Below are positions 37,901 to 49,112 of a DNA stretch of 64,000 nucleotides, one piece after another. The notes below the pieces were generated by a model that saw only the letters and a list, made by a program, of their open reading frames with translations, was not told the DNA's origin and ran no database searches. The DNA is taken from contig NC_031480.1 in assembly GCF_000006565.2 (NCBI RefSeq), forward strand, positions 2,701,529 to 2,765,528, given 5' to 3'. Numbering within the stretch: position 1 is the first letter of the stretch; each line of letters begins with the position of its first letter. Position numbers and translations under genes: made by a program. Source of the DNA: Toxoplasma gondii ME49 (lineage: Eukaryota > Apicomplexa > Conoidasida > Eucoccidiorida > Sarcocystidae).

Positions 37901-39221
37901 GTCTTCTGCTTCTCGTACTTCTCGTACTTCTCGTGCTTCTCGTACTTCTTCGCCTCGGTCCTCCGTCTCGCATGTCTCTTCTGCGCGACAGGGAGAAGCA
38001 GTCCGTGATGTCACGGAGAGCAGTGATCTTCGACGTCTGAGGCCGTTCGAGAGCCTCAGGACTCTGGAGAAGCTGCGACCGCTCGAGACTCGCTCGGTGT
38101 CCTCTCGGGCCTTGCCATTGACGCCTCGCGTCCAAACCAAGAGCCTCACGTCGCGTTCCGCGAGCATGGCGCCTGTCTCCTCGCGCGCTGTTTCGACGTC
38201 TAGAGGCCCCAGAGCTTCCCTGAACTCCCTTTCTTCGATGTGGACCTCGCAGCTGGTCTCGGCGCACCACATGAAGTCGCGGAGACTCCCCGACGTCGAC
38301 TCGTGTCTCGCTCGTTTCCCTTGGTTCTCTGCAGAAGACGCTCGCCTCTTGGCCTGTCTCCTGCAGCAGAGACGCCGTGAGCTCTGGGAAGAGATATTCA
38401 ACTACGAGAGGGATCTCGCCCTTGCAGCAGCCGCCCCGTCGCAAAAAAGGGCCGCCGCTCCCGAGGACCGAAGAGAGGACGGAGACACCCACAGGCCAGG
38501 GAGCCTCACCGAAACAACAGAACGGGAGGGCAAGGAACAGGAGAGAAAGGCCGAGACAGACAGAGAAGAACAGGAGAGAAAGACCGAGACAGACAGAGAA
38601 GAACAGGAGAGAAAGACCGAGACAGACAGAGAAGAACAGAAGAGAAAGACCGAGACAGACAGAGAAGAACATGAGAGAAAGACCGAGACAGACAGAGAAG
38701 AACAGGGGAGAAAGGCCGAGACAGACAGAGAAGAACAGGAGAGAAAGACCGAGACAGACAGAGAAGAACAGGAGAGAAAGGCCGAGACGGAGAGGCTTCA
38801 GGATTGGCGTGAGACTCGAAAGAGCGAGAAGACGGCAAAGGGGTCGGAGCAAAAGAGTTCGCGACAGCGAAAGTTAAAGACAGATGCAAAGGATCCGAGA
38901 GCAGGCAGAGAGGAAGATACAGAGAAGGGCAAAGAAGGAAGAAAAGAGAACGCGAGGTGCAGGCTAGTGATGAGAGAGAGTGGAAACCTTTACGGGGGAA
39001 GCAGCTGCGCAGATTTGCTTCTCTCGCCTCCTGGCGAAGACGGTGGTTCGTCTGGATGCGACAGAAACGGAGGAGAGTCGCACGAGTCTCGAGAAGAAAA
39101 GAAGTCTCGGCCTCCTTGGCGCAGACCGCCTTCCCTCGTTCCGCGCCTCTGCAAAGGAGCCTGGTGCGGCGCCTCCAAGGCCGCCGCTGCGCTCCGACAT
39201 GCAGAAATGAATACTCGCTGA
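34971..39221 (+). CDS. Large 3' exon, charged and Ser-rich, with 11-residue repeats
   Basis: An open exon of 1417 codons begins after a pyrimidine-rich tract and ctctcgcag, in phase 0, and ends at TGA 39221. Upstream in-frame sequence is intron-like, and no good initiator ATG lies near the 5' side, so an upstream exon is required. The donor at 33257 is also phase 0, which permits direct joining to the Ser-rich giant. The first part is Glu/Arg/Ala-rich and disordered. Ser-rich stretches occur near 36730-37450, a Cys-containing helical block near 37470-37600, and SPASSA repeats near 37858. A folded-looking segment with Leu-rich helices lies at about 38250-38410, before the 11-residue repeats. 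The function is unknown. Confidence 0.7.
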   Translation, partial: KAACDGGYAGTVWSLPCVPDKAEVDNERREWKQATCEREPAEGDKTKCDKDAEGSERNCEGEREEKRRVKGLSEEVASVEGDFWAPASIIPSPLPSPAFAATGEKRLGDTVAPGVSSQAAFSLSCLSSARCASNPLPLTLDEAAGKVAAVESRSPPSVSPPPSTVSLLSSPEKARQGSDEGEETREAEQKREPREAIFPSPSLFSPAASFSSDASSSPCLAALRAVSPPGSRAKRLGEGAPEQVFLKEGETVNAGRHVLPQSLDAETGGFSNSAPVRERPRSLDLGKRNLHLAHEEDALAIHDQTSRTGSENEDSRDAAEDEAGVYAMPKAFEACGRAADGNGSSQTSCASLPKARDGESQEARPSLIVSTCEESPFCLCRKPPASLFEDPGSQKEAEKPLGKGEDGGVERGGEADRGAELELEEESSRVRQEAGEKANRDCNAKLRREQRGEGEIREETHEEKRTKAEAAEEETGGERREEETLKGDQEFRCERRDQSTGEQAAEERKTTGTKARCLADVLSRNINPLFPAEAVPGEEEDQDAGIFAEETNAAGCAKSERNEVDDAQFGSPRETGDSQTVCFSPHSALRCLSIKRLSLPLPSRSCKTFAEKLLSPSHVRSSLSSALAGSDSSSPGALGVSENVNAESRSPSYASTCWSSFLEDGERTEEARGCSRPSQPGVCTPSFQPSSLPPSFFTELPTTHMIQTARTNFPSTPLSFRSSSSSSPILGDLSRKSSSSRCSCGSSSPSPARGTAPRRPPVSSLRLSLPRAVASAQPSFCCNSSRSSSSLSSFSLSSSRPFLSARPPWGSTLGLKSKTRVGRQPRGYPAYLFHLHEAGKTICRRCDACPFRLLQREQEELRRLQALLLARKNRERSETREDVKPVQRESPSFLLKHSEERKDVLPGRTENDGQGPSLTSTRLRLGLLCQPMATALRQNEFRRENMDLCPRSPSPRGASSSVSPASSASPASSASPASSASRTSRTSRASRTSSPRSSVSHVSSARQGEAVRDVTESSDLRRLRPFESLRTLEKLRPLETRSVSSRALPLTPRVQTKSLTSRSASMAPVSSRAVSTSRGPRASLNSLSSMWTSQLVSAHHMKSRRLPDVDSCLARFPWFSAEDARLLACLLQQRRRELWEEIFNYERDLALAAAAPSQKRAAAPEDRREDGDTHRPGSLTETTEREGKEQERKAETDREEQERKTETDREEQERKTETDREEQKRKTETDREEHERKTETDREEQGRKAETDREEQERKTETDREEQERKAETERLQDWRETRKSEKTAKGSEQKSSRQRKLKTDAKDPRAGREEDTEKGKEGRKENARCRLVMRESGNLYGGSSCADLLLSPPGEDGGSSGCDRNGGESHESREEKKSRPPWRRPPSLVPRLCKGAWCGASKAAAALRHAEMNTR
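37011..37024. repeat. Palindromic word GGTGTATGTACACC
   Basis: Exact match in the 34971-39221 exon; reads GVCTP. Confidence 0.85.
37858..37914 (+). repeat. 18-bp SPASSA minisatellite
   Basis: Three tandem copies of TCTCCTGCGTCTTCTGCT, followed by degenerate SRT/SRA triplets, within the large 3' exon. Confidence 0.9.
38541..38789 (+). repeat. 33-bp tandem repeat, eight copies of an 11-residue unit
   Basis: Units start at 38541, 38574, 38607, 38640, 38673, 38706, 38739 and 38772 (the last one partial) and encode variants of ERKTETDREEQ. All copies are in frame with few substitutions, so recent expansion is likely. A repeat of 11 is the hendecad period of some helical coiled coils, although hydrophobic core positions are absent here. 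Confidence 0.95.
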
Positions 39222-41327
39222 GCTTCAGTCACGGCCAAGACTCTTTTCTTCAGTGGGGAACAACAGAGGGAGGTGGGTGAAGGTCGAGAAGGGAGCAGCA
39301 GGCAACAGACAGGTTCGAGGGAAAAGAGGAATGTCGGCAACCCAGGGAAGCACGAGAGGGTGGAGGGAGGACGCGTCTTCTGCTGAGAAGAGACCGAGAG
39401 AACCATGCACGCAACACCGATGAGATGGCAAGTGAAGCTAGACTCTCTCTTACACGTTGTGAAACGGACTTTCTAGGTTTCACAAACTCTTCTTTTCGGA
39501 ATCGAAGAGGAAGAAGGAAATGCCAAGGAAGGAAAGAAGGAACTAAAGAGACAGGCGAGAGGAGAAGTGTGGGTACGGAGACGAGGACTCTTCGAGAGAT
39601 GAGCGGGCGACGGAGAAGCGAACAGGGTGGAGAGGCGCGTCTGAAGAAGAGCAACAGTTCAGTTTTCTGAGGAAGGTTTCAGAACAGCAGCCCTCAGCGA
39701 AGAAAGACGGTTCTAGAAGTGAGCCTGTCTGTTGAAGAACGGCGATGGCGAGAGAGCCGGTCGAGCGACTTTCGATCTGAGGGGAAATGAAACATAGATT
39801 GCTTCCACTCGACCCCGTAGTTGTGTCAAAACGCCTCGACTTTTGCTCCTCAATTTAATGGTGGTTGTTTTGTGTTTTTCGCTCTGGTCGGGTCAAGGGT
39901 CTCGCATGCCTGTGTGTTTTCATGTGCTGTACTTCAAGCGTTATCCTTCTCGTTTCTCTTTCGGTCCTTTTCGGAAACGCGCTGTCCTGGATCCTGTGTC
40001 GCGGAACTCGGGCGAACATTCAGAAAAAAATCTGCGAGTCCAGATGGAGCGGCGTTCTCGCGTCATCAGAAAACAGAGGCTCTTCACCCCCCCTCCCTTC
40101 TGCCGCTCGGAACCAGGTCGTTCCAGGCTTTCCTGCGGTCTCGGAGACGCACGAGGTTTCGCGAAACACAGACTTTTCCACGTTTTCAGATCTGTGTGTG
40201 TGTGCGAGTGTCTATGTTGTGGCATGTCCTTGTCTACTGATAATTGTGCAAGGACATCCTTTGACAGATATCTCGGTAAATAGTCAGTAAGATACATGGA
40301 CGAAATGGTGCATTGCACTCGTCTTTCGATACTCTCCTCTGTTGTCTTGTGATCTGAGTCTGCGAGTGTGACGAATCTGTATAGGTATCTGCTTTGCGGT
40401 CCGAGCTGATTCTCCAGGTCTGTCAGTTTCCCTCTGCTGTCGCTTTTTTGCCTCCTCTCCAGTATCGTGTCCACAGCGTTTGTGTGTTCTCGAGTCTCTC
40501 TTCGCTGTCGCTGCGTCTGTCTACGATTCCGGGGAAGCCGAGGCACTTTGAAAGTGAGGTTGGGCGTGCGTCTCAGAAACCTTGAGAATTTGGGGAAGGC
40601 TGCGTCCCGAGAAAAATCTGCGTTCGTGGAAATGGGTCAAATACGGGGAAAAGGAAGTTCTCAAGTCTCTACATGCGGTGAGCCGAGATCGCACGTCGCG
40701 CGTCTGTCCAGGTCTACAAATCGGTGTACATACACCCCCGCGAGCATCTCTGCTTCTGCGGCGGCTGGGTGCCGAGGCGGCGACACTCAGAGACGAAGGC
40801 TCCCACAGAGGCTGTGTTGAGTCCGCAAACAGAAGAGAACCGAATTCGAAATGTGCGGTGGGGAGAAATCAAAAAATTTCTTGCCTTGAAAGGCAAACGG
40901 ACCCGCCCGAGAGAAGAGTGTGGCAGACCCGCGGGCAGCACACGACGAGAGATGCGTGCAGGAAGGAGAGAATCTTGGAAGGAAGGAGTCCGCGAGGCTG
41001 GAGAAGAAACCACGTTCTTCGGAAGAGACTTTTGCTTCATTGAAATCCTCAGATGACGCACCTGTTGCTTGAGAACGAGTTGGTAGCCAGAAAGGGGAAA
41101 TCTTCCACCCGCAAGCGTCTTCAGGGTCCTCCTCGCCTCCGAGAGACCGAGAAGAGCCAGGCGGGTAATGCATGCGGATGCAGTAAAAAAGGCCCTTTGA
41201 CTCCCTCACTAGGTGTCGAGGAAGACTCCCAGAAAGCCGAGGAAGGACACAGCGACACAGAGACGCGCTGCGAGGTCCGCCGGAAGGTACAAAACCACAA
41301 AAATGCGTTTTTTCTCGGCACTCCCCT
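39222..41327. other. Convergent intergenic spacer
   Basis: Between the stop of the + strand charged exon and the stop of the - strand CCCH gene. Expected to hold both 3' UTRs. It carries one GGTGTAYRTACACC word at 40723. The ORFs are short and not protein-like; I see no gene. Confidence 0.6.
40723..40736. repeat. Palindromic word GGTGTACATACACC
   Basis: Exact match, in the convergent spacer. Confidence 0.85.
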
Positions 41328-44300
41328 CTAGTCTTCGTATCGAACGGGTGCGAAGCACTGAAGAATCTGAGGCATGTGCGGCTGTTGAAGCCGCAGCACA
41401 GAGATCATGTCCAAGTAGCAGAGCTCAGGTTGACAGCAGGGAGGAACGTCTTGGCTACAGTTGCCTTGGGTCGCCGGACGGCCGTCTTCAAAAGGAAAGC
41501 CTGGTCTGTCTTTCCTTTCTGGGTGTCTTCGTTGGGGACTGGAGGTTGCCACCTGGCCCGAATTCGAGGAGTCCTCCCGATGTCTAGACACCGCACGTTT
41601 CTCGTTACCGAACGCGTCGTGCTCTGGGTAAAAGTCGTCTGCAGGAGGTCGGAGCCTCGACGCGTCTGAGGCCTGTCGACCACGGTCGAAAGACCTGTCC
41701 TCAGTTCCCAGTTCCGCTGAAGCATCTGCCGGCCCTCCTTCCTGCACGTCTTCTCGCTCTTCTTGGCAAGACGAACTTCTGTCGGAGTCGCCTGAAGGCC
41801 GTGGACCGACTTTACTGGAAAAAGGCCTTGCGGGAGAAGAAACCGCTCCGCTGAGCGCGTGTGGCTTCTCGGGGCTCCTTTCTCCGCGGCGGTTCACAGA
41901 TGCCGGGGGTGTATGTACACCCGAAGCGGGGCCCGACCACGGGTGTTCCTTGGGTTCAGGTCCCCAAGAAGAGATGTTCGTGTCTTCCTGCGTCCGCTCT
42001 TCACTCTCTGGGGCTCCATGGGTGACGAGGAGATGCGGAAGACGCATCGAAGAGGCGCCAGACGCCGCTACTGAGAGAGGAGTCCGTTGTGCTTCTCCTC
42101 CCTCTTCTTCCCGGGCAGTGTCTTCATTCCCGAGAGCGAAAGGCGGCCCTAGCGCACCGCCCGCCCGATCTCTGTCTCTGCATGGAGCCGCTAACGGAGA
42201 AGAGTTGCTTCGTGGCGGCGTCCAGCCTTCCATTTGGCCTTTCTCGCAAGCCGCACGGCACGGAGCTTCGGGGGGAGGCGAAAACCTCTCGACTTCTTCC
42301 TCCTTCAAGAGAGAAGGAACGAAGACAGATGCGACGGGAGACGCCTGGTACGGCCGCCCCTCGAACGCAGGCGCGAAGAACGGCGGACCTGGGGACGCCG
42401 AAAAGGAGAAGAAATGCTGGGGAGGCGGCAGAGACGAGAGCGCGGACGCGGGCGGTGGGGAGACTGCGGGAACACCCGGTTCGCTCTGACACAGCGGCAA
42501 GGCCTGTGAGTGCGAAGCAGGGAGGTACGGAGACAGGAGAGAAGGCAGCGAAGACGGCAGAGAAGAAGGCAGCGAAGGCGGCAGAGGAGAAGGCAGCGAA
42601 GGCAGAGTCGAGAAGGATGCACAGGCAGGCGAAGGCGCGGGGAACGGGGGGAAAGATGGATAGAAGGGATAGGGATTTCCAGGAGAGACACCGAGAGAAA
42701 GGGCCCCAGATAAAATCTGGCAGGAGTACTGAGGCATTCCCACGGATGGAGAGAGAATGGGGGTTTCCTCGGCCTCGCCTGCATGCACGAACGACGAAGA
42801 AAAAGACGGCGGCGACGCAGACAGACAGACGACGCCGACAGGTGGAGACGCCGAAGAGACGAGAACCGGAGTCCCGCAGCGAGGAAGCGGCCTCCACGGG
42901 CATGGCTGAGACGCCCCGGCTGTCGTCTCTGATTCTGCTGGTCCTTCATTTTCCATCTGCGCTCCACTCAACTCGTTTTTAAGCCGAGAAGGGCCTTCGC
43001 GTTTCGGACTGTTTGTCTGGGGAAGGGAGCGACTGTGGCTCAGCGCAACGTACTTCTTTTTCTTCTCGCCGCTCCAACACGAGCGCTTCTCGCAGTCTCC
43101 TCTGGGCCGATATCCCGGCGGCGCTGCCTCTCCCACTCGACCAGATTCTGCGCTCTGTCCGGGTTCGCCTTCAGACCCTTCCTCCTCCTTCCCCTCGGTG
43201 CATGTCGCAAACAAGGGAGAGGAGAAAGAAGCAGCAGGCACAGAGGAGAGGGAAGAAAGAGGAAGAGAAGGAGGCGCGGAAGAGGGAGAGGCGCCTCCCA
43301 GAGGAAGAGAGACGGGGGAACACGCAGGGGGAGAAGAAGCATGGAACGAGCAACTGGTGGCATTCCCGACGGAGAGGCACGGGTGAGAGACAGTGGAGAG
43401 ACGCGAGAAGGATGTCAATGGAGAGGAGGCGAACGGAGAGATCGAAGAACTCGAAGGCGACGAAGTCGACGGGGGTCTCTGTGCGACCAGAGACGCCCAG
43501 GAGGGCAAGAGAGGAATTTGAACGGGAGGCGGCGCATGTATGCAACTCTTCCCTGCAGAGCAGTCGGGTCGGAGGTCTCCAAAACACACTGGCCCCGCTA
43601 CAGACAGTCTCGGAGCTTCTCTGATCCACTCACCGGCGCCCTCGCTCTCCCGAGGACCCTCGGAAGTCGGTGTGAGGCGAGGGTCCCCAGGCGCCCCAGC
43701 AGGGAACAGGGAACGCGCCCGGGGGAAGCGAGTGGGGGCGTGAGACCCGCCACAGAACTGCGGAGACGCGGCAGAACACGACGGAGAGAAGGCCGAAGCA
43801 ACGCGTAGAGAAGGCGCCATTTCAGGACGCCCGCGGGCCTGCGAGGGCGACTTCCGCGACCCTTTCTTGGTCTCGCTCAGAGGCGGCGGGCCGCCCTCGG
43901 CCGCACGCGTCGTCTTGTGACAAGGCTTCCGCTCCATCTTCTCCTTCTTCGCACCGGAGGAACTCTGACGCCCAGGGCCTGTCGGGGACGCCGCTGCGCA
44001 TCCAGCGCCTTTCGGAGATGCGCCCGGCGCCTTGGACGCCGCCGAAGAATGCACGGGGTGTACGTACACAGGGCCCTCAGGGCTTCGTGCGTAGGAGTCC
44101 GGGGAACCCGGCCCGCGGGGCCCTCCTCTGTGGGATGGCAGCGAGACGGGTGGCGAGGCCGGGAGAAGAGCAGAGAAAGTCGACGAAGCGTCAGAGAGAG
44201 AAGAGGCAGACGCACTAGAGAGAGAAGAAGCAGCCGCGAGAGAAGAGGAAGCATCAGAGAGAGGCGCGGGGGAGGGTCGCGAAGAGGAGGCCTCATGACG

Positions 44301-45937
44301 AGTGGGGTCTCGGCCGCGCGGAAGGCCCTCCCCGCTCTTCTTTCGGGGCGACGCGTTGGACTTCTTCAAGGCGGGAGAAGCCACGGCAGACGAAGGCGAG
44401 AAGGCGGCTGATGCGTCTCCGTCTAAAACAGGTCCGTCTGCAGCGTCTTGATCCACCGAGCCGAGAGGCGCAGCGGGTCGTCCAGAGCCCCGAGAGCGCG
44501 CGGAGGCGGCGCCCATCTGAGCGAAGAGAGTGGACGACGCGAACTGTGCACCGCATGCGACGGAAGGCGAGAGCGGGACGCGCGGCGGCTCCGGCCCAGG
44601 TGTACATACACCCTCGGGTCGTGGGCCTTGCCAGGCGGGGCACGCCGCCGTCGCCAGTCGCCCGTCCTTGGAGACGCTGGGGAAGAAGCCTGGAGACGAA
44701 GCAATCGACTGCGGAGACGCAGAAGAGGGGTCCATGCCGCTGGTCACGGACCCGCTGGGCAAGGCCTTGCGAGGACTTGTGGCTGTCCCCACACCGCCTG
44801 TGTCGTACGACTCCTCGGACAGCAGAGAAGGCAGGCCTTTCTCAGCAGGCATGGGCTCTGGACGAGCAAATGCGAAGGGTGGAGGTGCGGGAGGTGCAGG
44901 AATGTCCAGCAGCGCCCCGCGTCTCTGGTCGCAGATCTCGGCGGCGCCCAAAGGTCCTGAGTTGAAGGAGCCGGCAGCGAAACCTCCAGCAGAAGAAGGC
45001 CCTGCAGCGAACGAATCAGAAGAGGAGAGAAGCGGCGTCTGCTCCCCAGGAAGCCGGCGCGCGCCTTCGGTGCGTTCTTCACCGACGCCGCAGATCAGCC
45101 GCGCGTAGGGAGGCGCGGGGGGCGACACCTCCAGAAGCGGCAGAGAGGGCGAAGAGAAGGGTGAGAAGAGACTCGCAGAGTCTGGAGTTCCGGACCCTGC
45201 TGAGGCAGCCACGCGCGCCGCGGCCTTGCCCCTTCGTTTCGAGCTCGGCGACGCGAAACTGAACGAAGCATACGACTGAGAGGACTGCAGTGAGGCGGGC
45301 GACGCGCCACTGTACTCCACGGCGTCGCGCTTCTCCATCTCTGGATTCTTTGACTCTCTCAGATCTTCGCTACACACCTGGGAGAGCTTGCCAGCCTTCC
45401 CGGTAAGTCCAGTCCCGAGACACCCCTGAGGCGACACTCGAGGAGACCCCCCACACGGACCGTTTGTGCCAAGCTCTTCTTCTCGCCGCCGGTCTCTCTC
45501 TTCCAGAAAGAGGCCTGTCTCCTCCCGCTCTCTCCCCAGGCGTGCTCCCGCCTCGGTGGAGAGCGGAGATCGTGCGTTCGGCGTTCGCGGAAACAACAGA
45601 CGCTTGAGCAGCGGCGGATCAGCGATATTCTTCGGCAACGCGCGCTGCAAGGCGTCGGCTGTATGCGGCGCAAAGTCCGTGCTAATTTCGTCGACATGGT
45701 GAGCAAAGCGACACTGGGAGCCTTTGTGGCACTTCCCTGAAAGACAACAAACACGGGGGCAGAGACGGCCTCTCTCTTACAAAGACACATATATATAACT
45801 GTAGACATATATACAAATGTAGACATGCGTATATTTATGTATATATGTATATACATATGGGGGGAGTAGAGAGACAGTGAGGCAGACAGACGCATGCTGC
45901 TAGACAGATAGAAACATAAACACACACAGGCTTACGC

Positions 45938-45978
<41 letters not shown>

Positions 45979-46012
45979 TATGCAGATGTACACGCACTTA
46001 TGTATACATATG

Positions 46013-46051
<39 letters not shown>

Positions 46052-46802
46052 AAATGTGTATGTATGTATGTGTATAGATGAACAGATGAATGTTCACAGA
46101 ATAGATTTATGCGTGGAAGTCTGTGCAGAGTTGGAGGCTGCATCGTAGCTGTTTTCAGTTCTCCTTTTGGAGACAGAGCGTGTGTTTTTTCTCACCCGCT
46201 CTGAACAGCTCGCAGAGCGCCGGTTTTCCTTTCTGGAGGTCTCCGGCGCCATGAGCAAATTTACAGGATTCGTCGTCAAAAGGACATGCCTTTTTTCTCC
46301 AGGCGGCGCAGATTTTCGTTTTCTTCATGAGAGGCCGCACGCGCAGGTCTTCGAGCGAGTGCGCAAAGGTGCAGGAGCTACCACGTCTGCAGCGGCCCGC
46401 GAGGGCGAAGCGGCAGAACTGGATCTTGTAGATTCTGCAGAAAGGGAGCAGAGGGGACGCGAAGCTCCAGGCGCTTTGAAGGAGAGCCGGGCGCAGCGAA
46501 AAGAGGAATGAGGAACGCCGGACCTCAGAGAGCAAAGGGCACCCTCGGCCGTCGCGAACGGGACGAAAAGAGACGAAACAGAAGAAGGCCGCAAACCCAC
46601 CGCCAGTGAAGCAAGCCCCGAGGGAGAGAAGAGAGAGAAAAGAACGGGGAGGAGTAAGGGCGAATCTCCGACAGCGAGGACGGACAGACACAGAGAATGG
46701 GAAAGGAAAGAAGCAAGAAACGCGTTGAGTCACTTACTTGAACCGGTGATCGTGGACATCCGTACCAGGCACGGTGTCTCGTCGCGTACTGGAAGTCTCC
46801 AT
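41328..46802 (-). CDS. Triple CCCH zinc-finger protein with long disordered tail
   Basis: Exons on the minus strand are 46802-46738 (ATG), 46434-46196 and 45736-41328 (stop). They sum to 4713 nt in phase, 1570 residues. Three CCCH fingers lie at the N-terminus: C29-x7-C37-x5-C43-x3-H47, C64-x7-C72-x6-C79-x3-H83 and C96-x7-C104-x5-C110-x3-H114. Intron 2 cuts finger 3 between its first and second Cys. CCCH fingers with this spacing usually bind single-stranded RNA, often AU-rich or polyadenylation-related, so a role in mRNA processing or stability is likely. The remaining roughly 1450 residues are Ser/Pro/Ala-rich and disordered, without another domain I recognise. The large antisense ORFs here are shadows. 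Confidence 0.9.
41908..41921. repeat. Palindromic word GGTGTATGTACACC
   Basis: Exact match in the CCCH gene tail; on the minus strand it reads GVHTP. Confidence 0.85.
44599..44612. repeat. Palindromic word GGTGTACATACACC
   Basis: Exact match in the CCCH gene tail; on the minus strand it reads GVCTP. A one-mismatch copy at 44057 reads VYVHP. Confidence 0.85.
45737..46195 (-). other. Intron 2 of the CCCH gene with AT microsatellites
   Basis: A 459-bp intron bounded by GCGG|gtgag and tctttcag. Most of it (about 45785-46075) is (AT)n and ATAC repeat in three blocks. Confidence 0.85.
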
Positions 46803-48053
46803 GGTGTGGGGTTGTCGTGTTTCGCGTCGCTCCTTGTTTCCTTTTTCGTCTGTCGTCCCTCTGTTCTCCACGTTGTTTGTACGTTTGCTTCTCTCGCCTG
46901 AGCCTTCGTCTCACCTATTCTTTCCTGCTCTTTCTATCCTCGCAGACGTTCTCTTCTCTCTGCGTTCCTCACTTTATCTCCCCTTGCTCGGCTTCTGCTG
47001 TTCCCGTGGTGGGCAAGGAATCCTCCGCGTATCCGGTGTATTCTCCCTCGCGGGCCGTCCAGAGCCTTTCTGTCGGCAACCGACTCGCTCTTTCTCCCAG
47101 AGACGATACGCCTCAGAGCCGATTCCGTGTCGTCTTCTCTCTAGAGACGGAGACAGTATGAGTGGGGACAAGCTGTGCTCGTGCCTCCTCTCAGATCCAC
47201 TTTTGGAAAAAAAGGAAAAGGTGCTGGCAGACAGTGCAGAAGAAACCCGGCGAGAAAGAAAGCGCGAATAGGGTCTCGTTCTGAGAAGTCGGGGACCCGA
47301 AGGAGACGGTTCCTCCGTCTCTGTGTTTTACATTTCCAGCAACCAAATCAGCGAAAACGCATTCAGCAAGCCTATACACATTGCGCAGTTGTAAACCTAC
47401 ATGGCGTGCTCGAATACACACGAAGCCTCGCAGAAGGTCATTCCCTCACCAACACATGCATGTACACATTTAGAGATGCATGTATATTTATACATATGCA
47501 TATGAATATGCGGCTAAAGAAAAAGTGCGATGCATGTACCGCCGTGCTCGGGTTCCTGCACTCGAGAATCTATGCATTCATCTCCGCATTTCATACGGCG
47601 GGGGTCCCTGGTGGAGCAACAGGCTGTTAACATAGTTGGGCTGTATCGAGGTTCTGCGGGTCATTCTTCCGTGAGGCAGCCGAACCGCAGACAACTTCAG
47701 CTTTAACATCAAAGGGCATGCAGTCTCTGCTTCGAACATTCATTTGTGTCACGGGCGCCAAAGGCTGTCTGCGGCGAGGGCGCTGAGCAGCCCTGGTCGC
47801 AGTTTGCATTCGAGGGAAGGTACGGGAGAAAAGGTAGCGCCTGGGGGCAGAGCGACGAAGGCTGGCCCTGATGGCCAGAGACAGGTCAGACACGCAGAAG
47901 CACTGGGAAGCGCGCGGCGGGGAAGTCGCTGTTCACCGGGTCTCCAAATCAACATTGTCTTTTACGGCGGAAGAAAGAAGCGATTCACCGAAGCGAGCCA
48001 AAAAAAGGCTTTTCGAGTCACTGGTGTGCAGGTCCGGCCGACCGGAAAGCTCA

Positions 48054-48067
48054 GGTGTATGTACACC
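48054..48067. repeat. Palindromic word GGTGTATGTACACC
   Basis: Exact match in the spacer upstream of the CCCH gene, with flanks that extend the symmetry (CAGGTGTATGTACACCTG). A one-mismatch copy follows 49 bp later at 48103. Confidence 0.85.
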
Positions 48068-49039
48068 TGAACTTTCCTGGTGTCTGTCGAGCCGAAATCT
48101 CGGGTGTACATTCACCTCATGTGGCGTCGCCTGGCAAGACAAGAAGGCTCGCGGGCAGGGCGGAGGCAGAAAAGAGCCTTTCCTGCGGCTAAAACAGATT
48201 CGCCAAGCGTCGTAGACCGGAAGGGCCACGTTTCGCGTCCAACTGGCGGTGCGTGGAGGCGCTGGACTTTTTTCGGCAGTGAAAACCGACACGACGCACG
48301 CAGCGGGCTCGCCGCTCTCGAGGGGACCCTCTACGTACAAGGCGCAGGGGGGCGGCATTCGCGGCGAAAAGCCGCAGAAACTGGAGTTCTGCGACGACAA
48401 TCGCGGGAGGTTTCGGCAGTTGGGGTCGCGAGACAGTCGTAGGAGGAGAACGAAGAAAGAATTTCTTGCGCGAGGTCGTTCGACTCGCCGTGGCTCGCGT
48501 GCGGTCGTTGCGGGACTGGAAGACAGAGAGAGAGCAACACAGAAGATGTCCCAAGCGCGAGAACAGGAGCCTGTCGAGTTGACGGTGAGCAAAAGAAGAG
48601 AAGAGGCCTGTTTTCGCACACCGCACGCGTTCCGAGCTTGCGTGTTTCCGTGAGGAGATCTTGTGGCATTGTGCAGCGCTGGGCGTTCCGAAGAGAGAAC
48701 GGGGAGATCTCCCGCCAGTTTTGGAGAGCAGCGACCAGGTGGCGCCTTCCCGGAGCCGCGCCGAGCTTCTTGCGTGCACACACACGACGCTCGCGCAGTG
48801 CGGCACGAGGCGACGTCTCGACTGAGTCCTTCTTGTTTCCCCGTTTCTTTTCGTCTTTTCTCTTCCCGCTGTTTCGAGTCTCTCTCGGTCTCCGCCTCCT
48901 CTCCTTTTTCGCCAGTCTCCGTGGCAGTGCGCCTTGCGCCGTCGCCGCCGTTGCCCTCTCGCGGGCCCGGTTCTGCGGTCCAGAGTATACGAGGGTTCTC
49001 CAGAAGTTGAGCGCGCCTCGAGCTCCTCGTCCGTCTCTT

Positions 49040-49112
49040 CGGGTCGTTTTCTTTCTCTTCGGATGGTTTTCTTTCTCTTCGGATGGTTTTCTTTCTCTGT
49101 GGGTCGTTTTCT
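49040..49112. repeat. 21-bp tandem repeat
   Basis: Copies of TTTTCTTTCTCTTCGGATGG and close variants, three to four units, within the spacer. Confidence 0.8.

Noticed and set aside
35236..38852. Minus-strand ORFs opposite the 34971-39221 exon
   Set aside because: Low-complexity mirror readings of the charged repeats, without splice support.
39843..40290. Three overlapping + strand ORFs of about 140 codons
   Set aside because: All three frames are equally open and pyrimidine-rich, and the position is a convergent 3' spacer; not protein-like.
42089..44965. Several + strand ORFs over the CCCH gene tail
   Set aside because: Antisense to a 4.4 kb coding exon whose phase is fixed by the upstream zinc-finger exons; composition is Arg-rich shadow.
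48054..48116. Paired palindromes as a transcription terminator or CRISPR repeat
   Set aside because: The organism is eukaryotic; copies are dispersed, not arrayed, and spacers are not regular.
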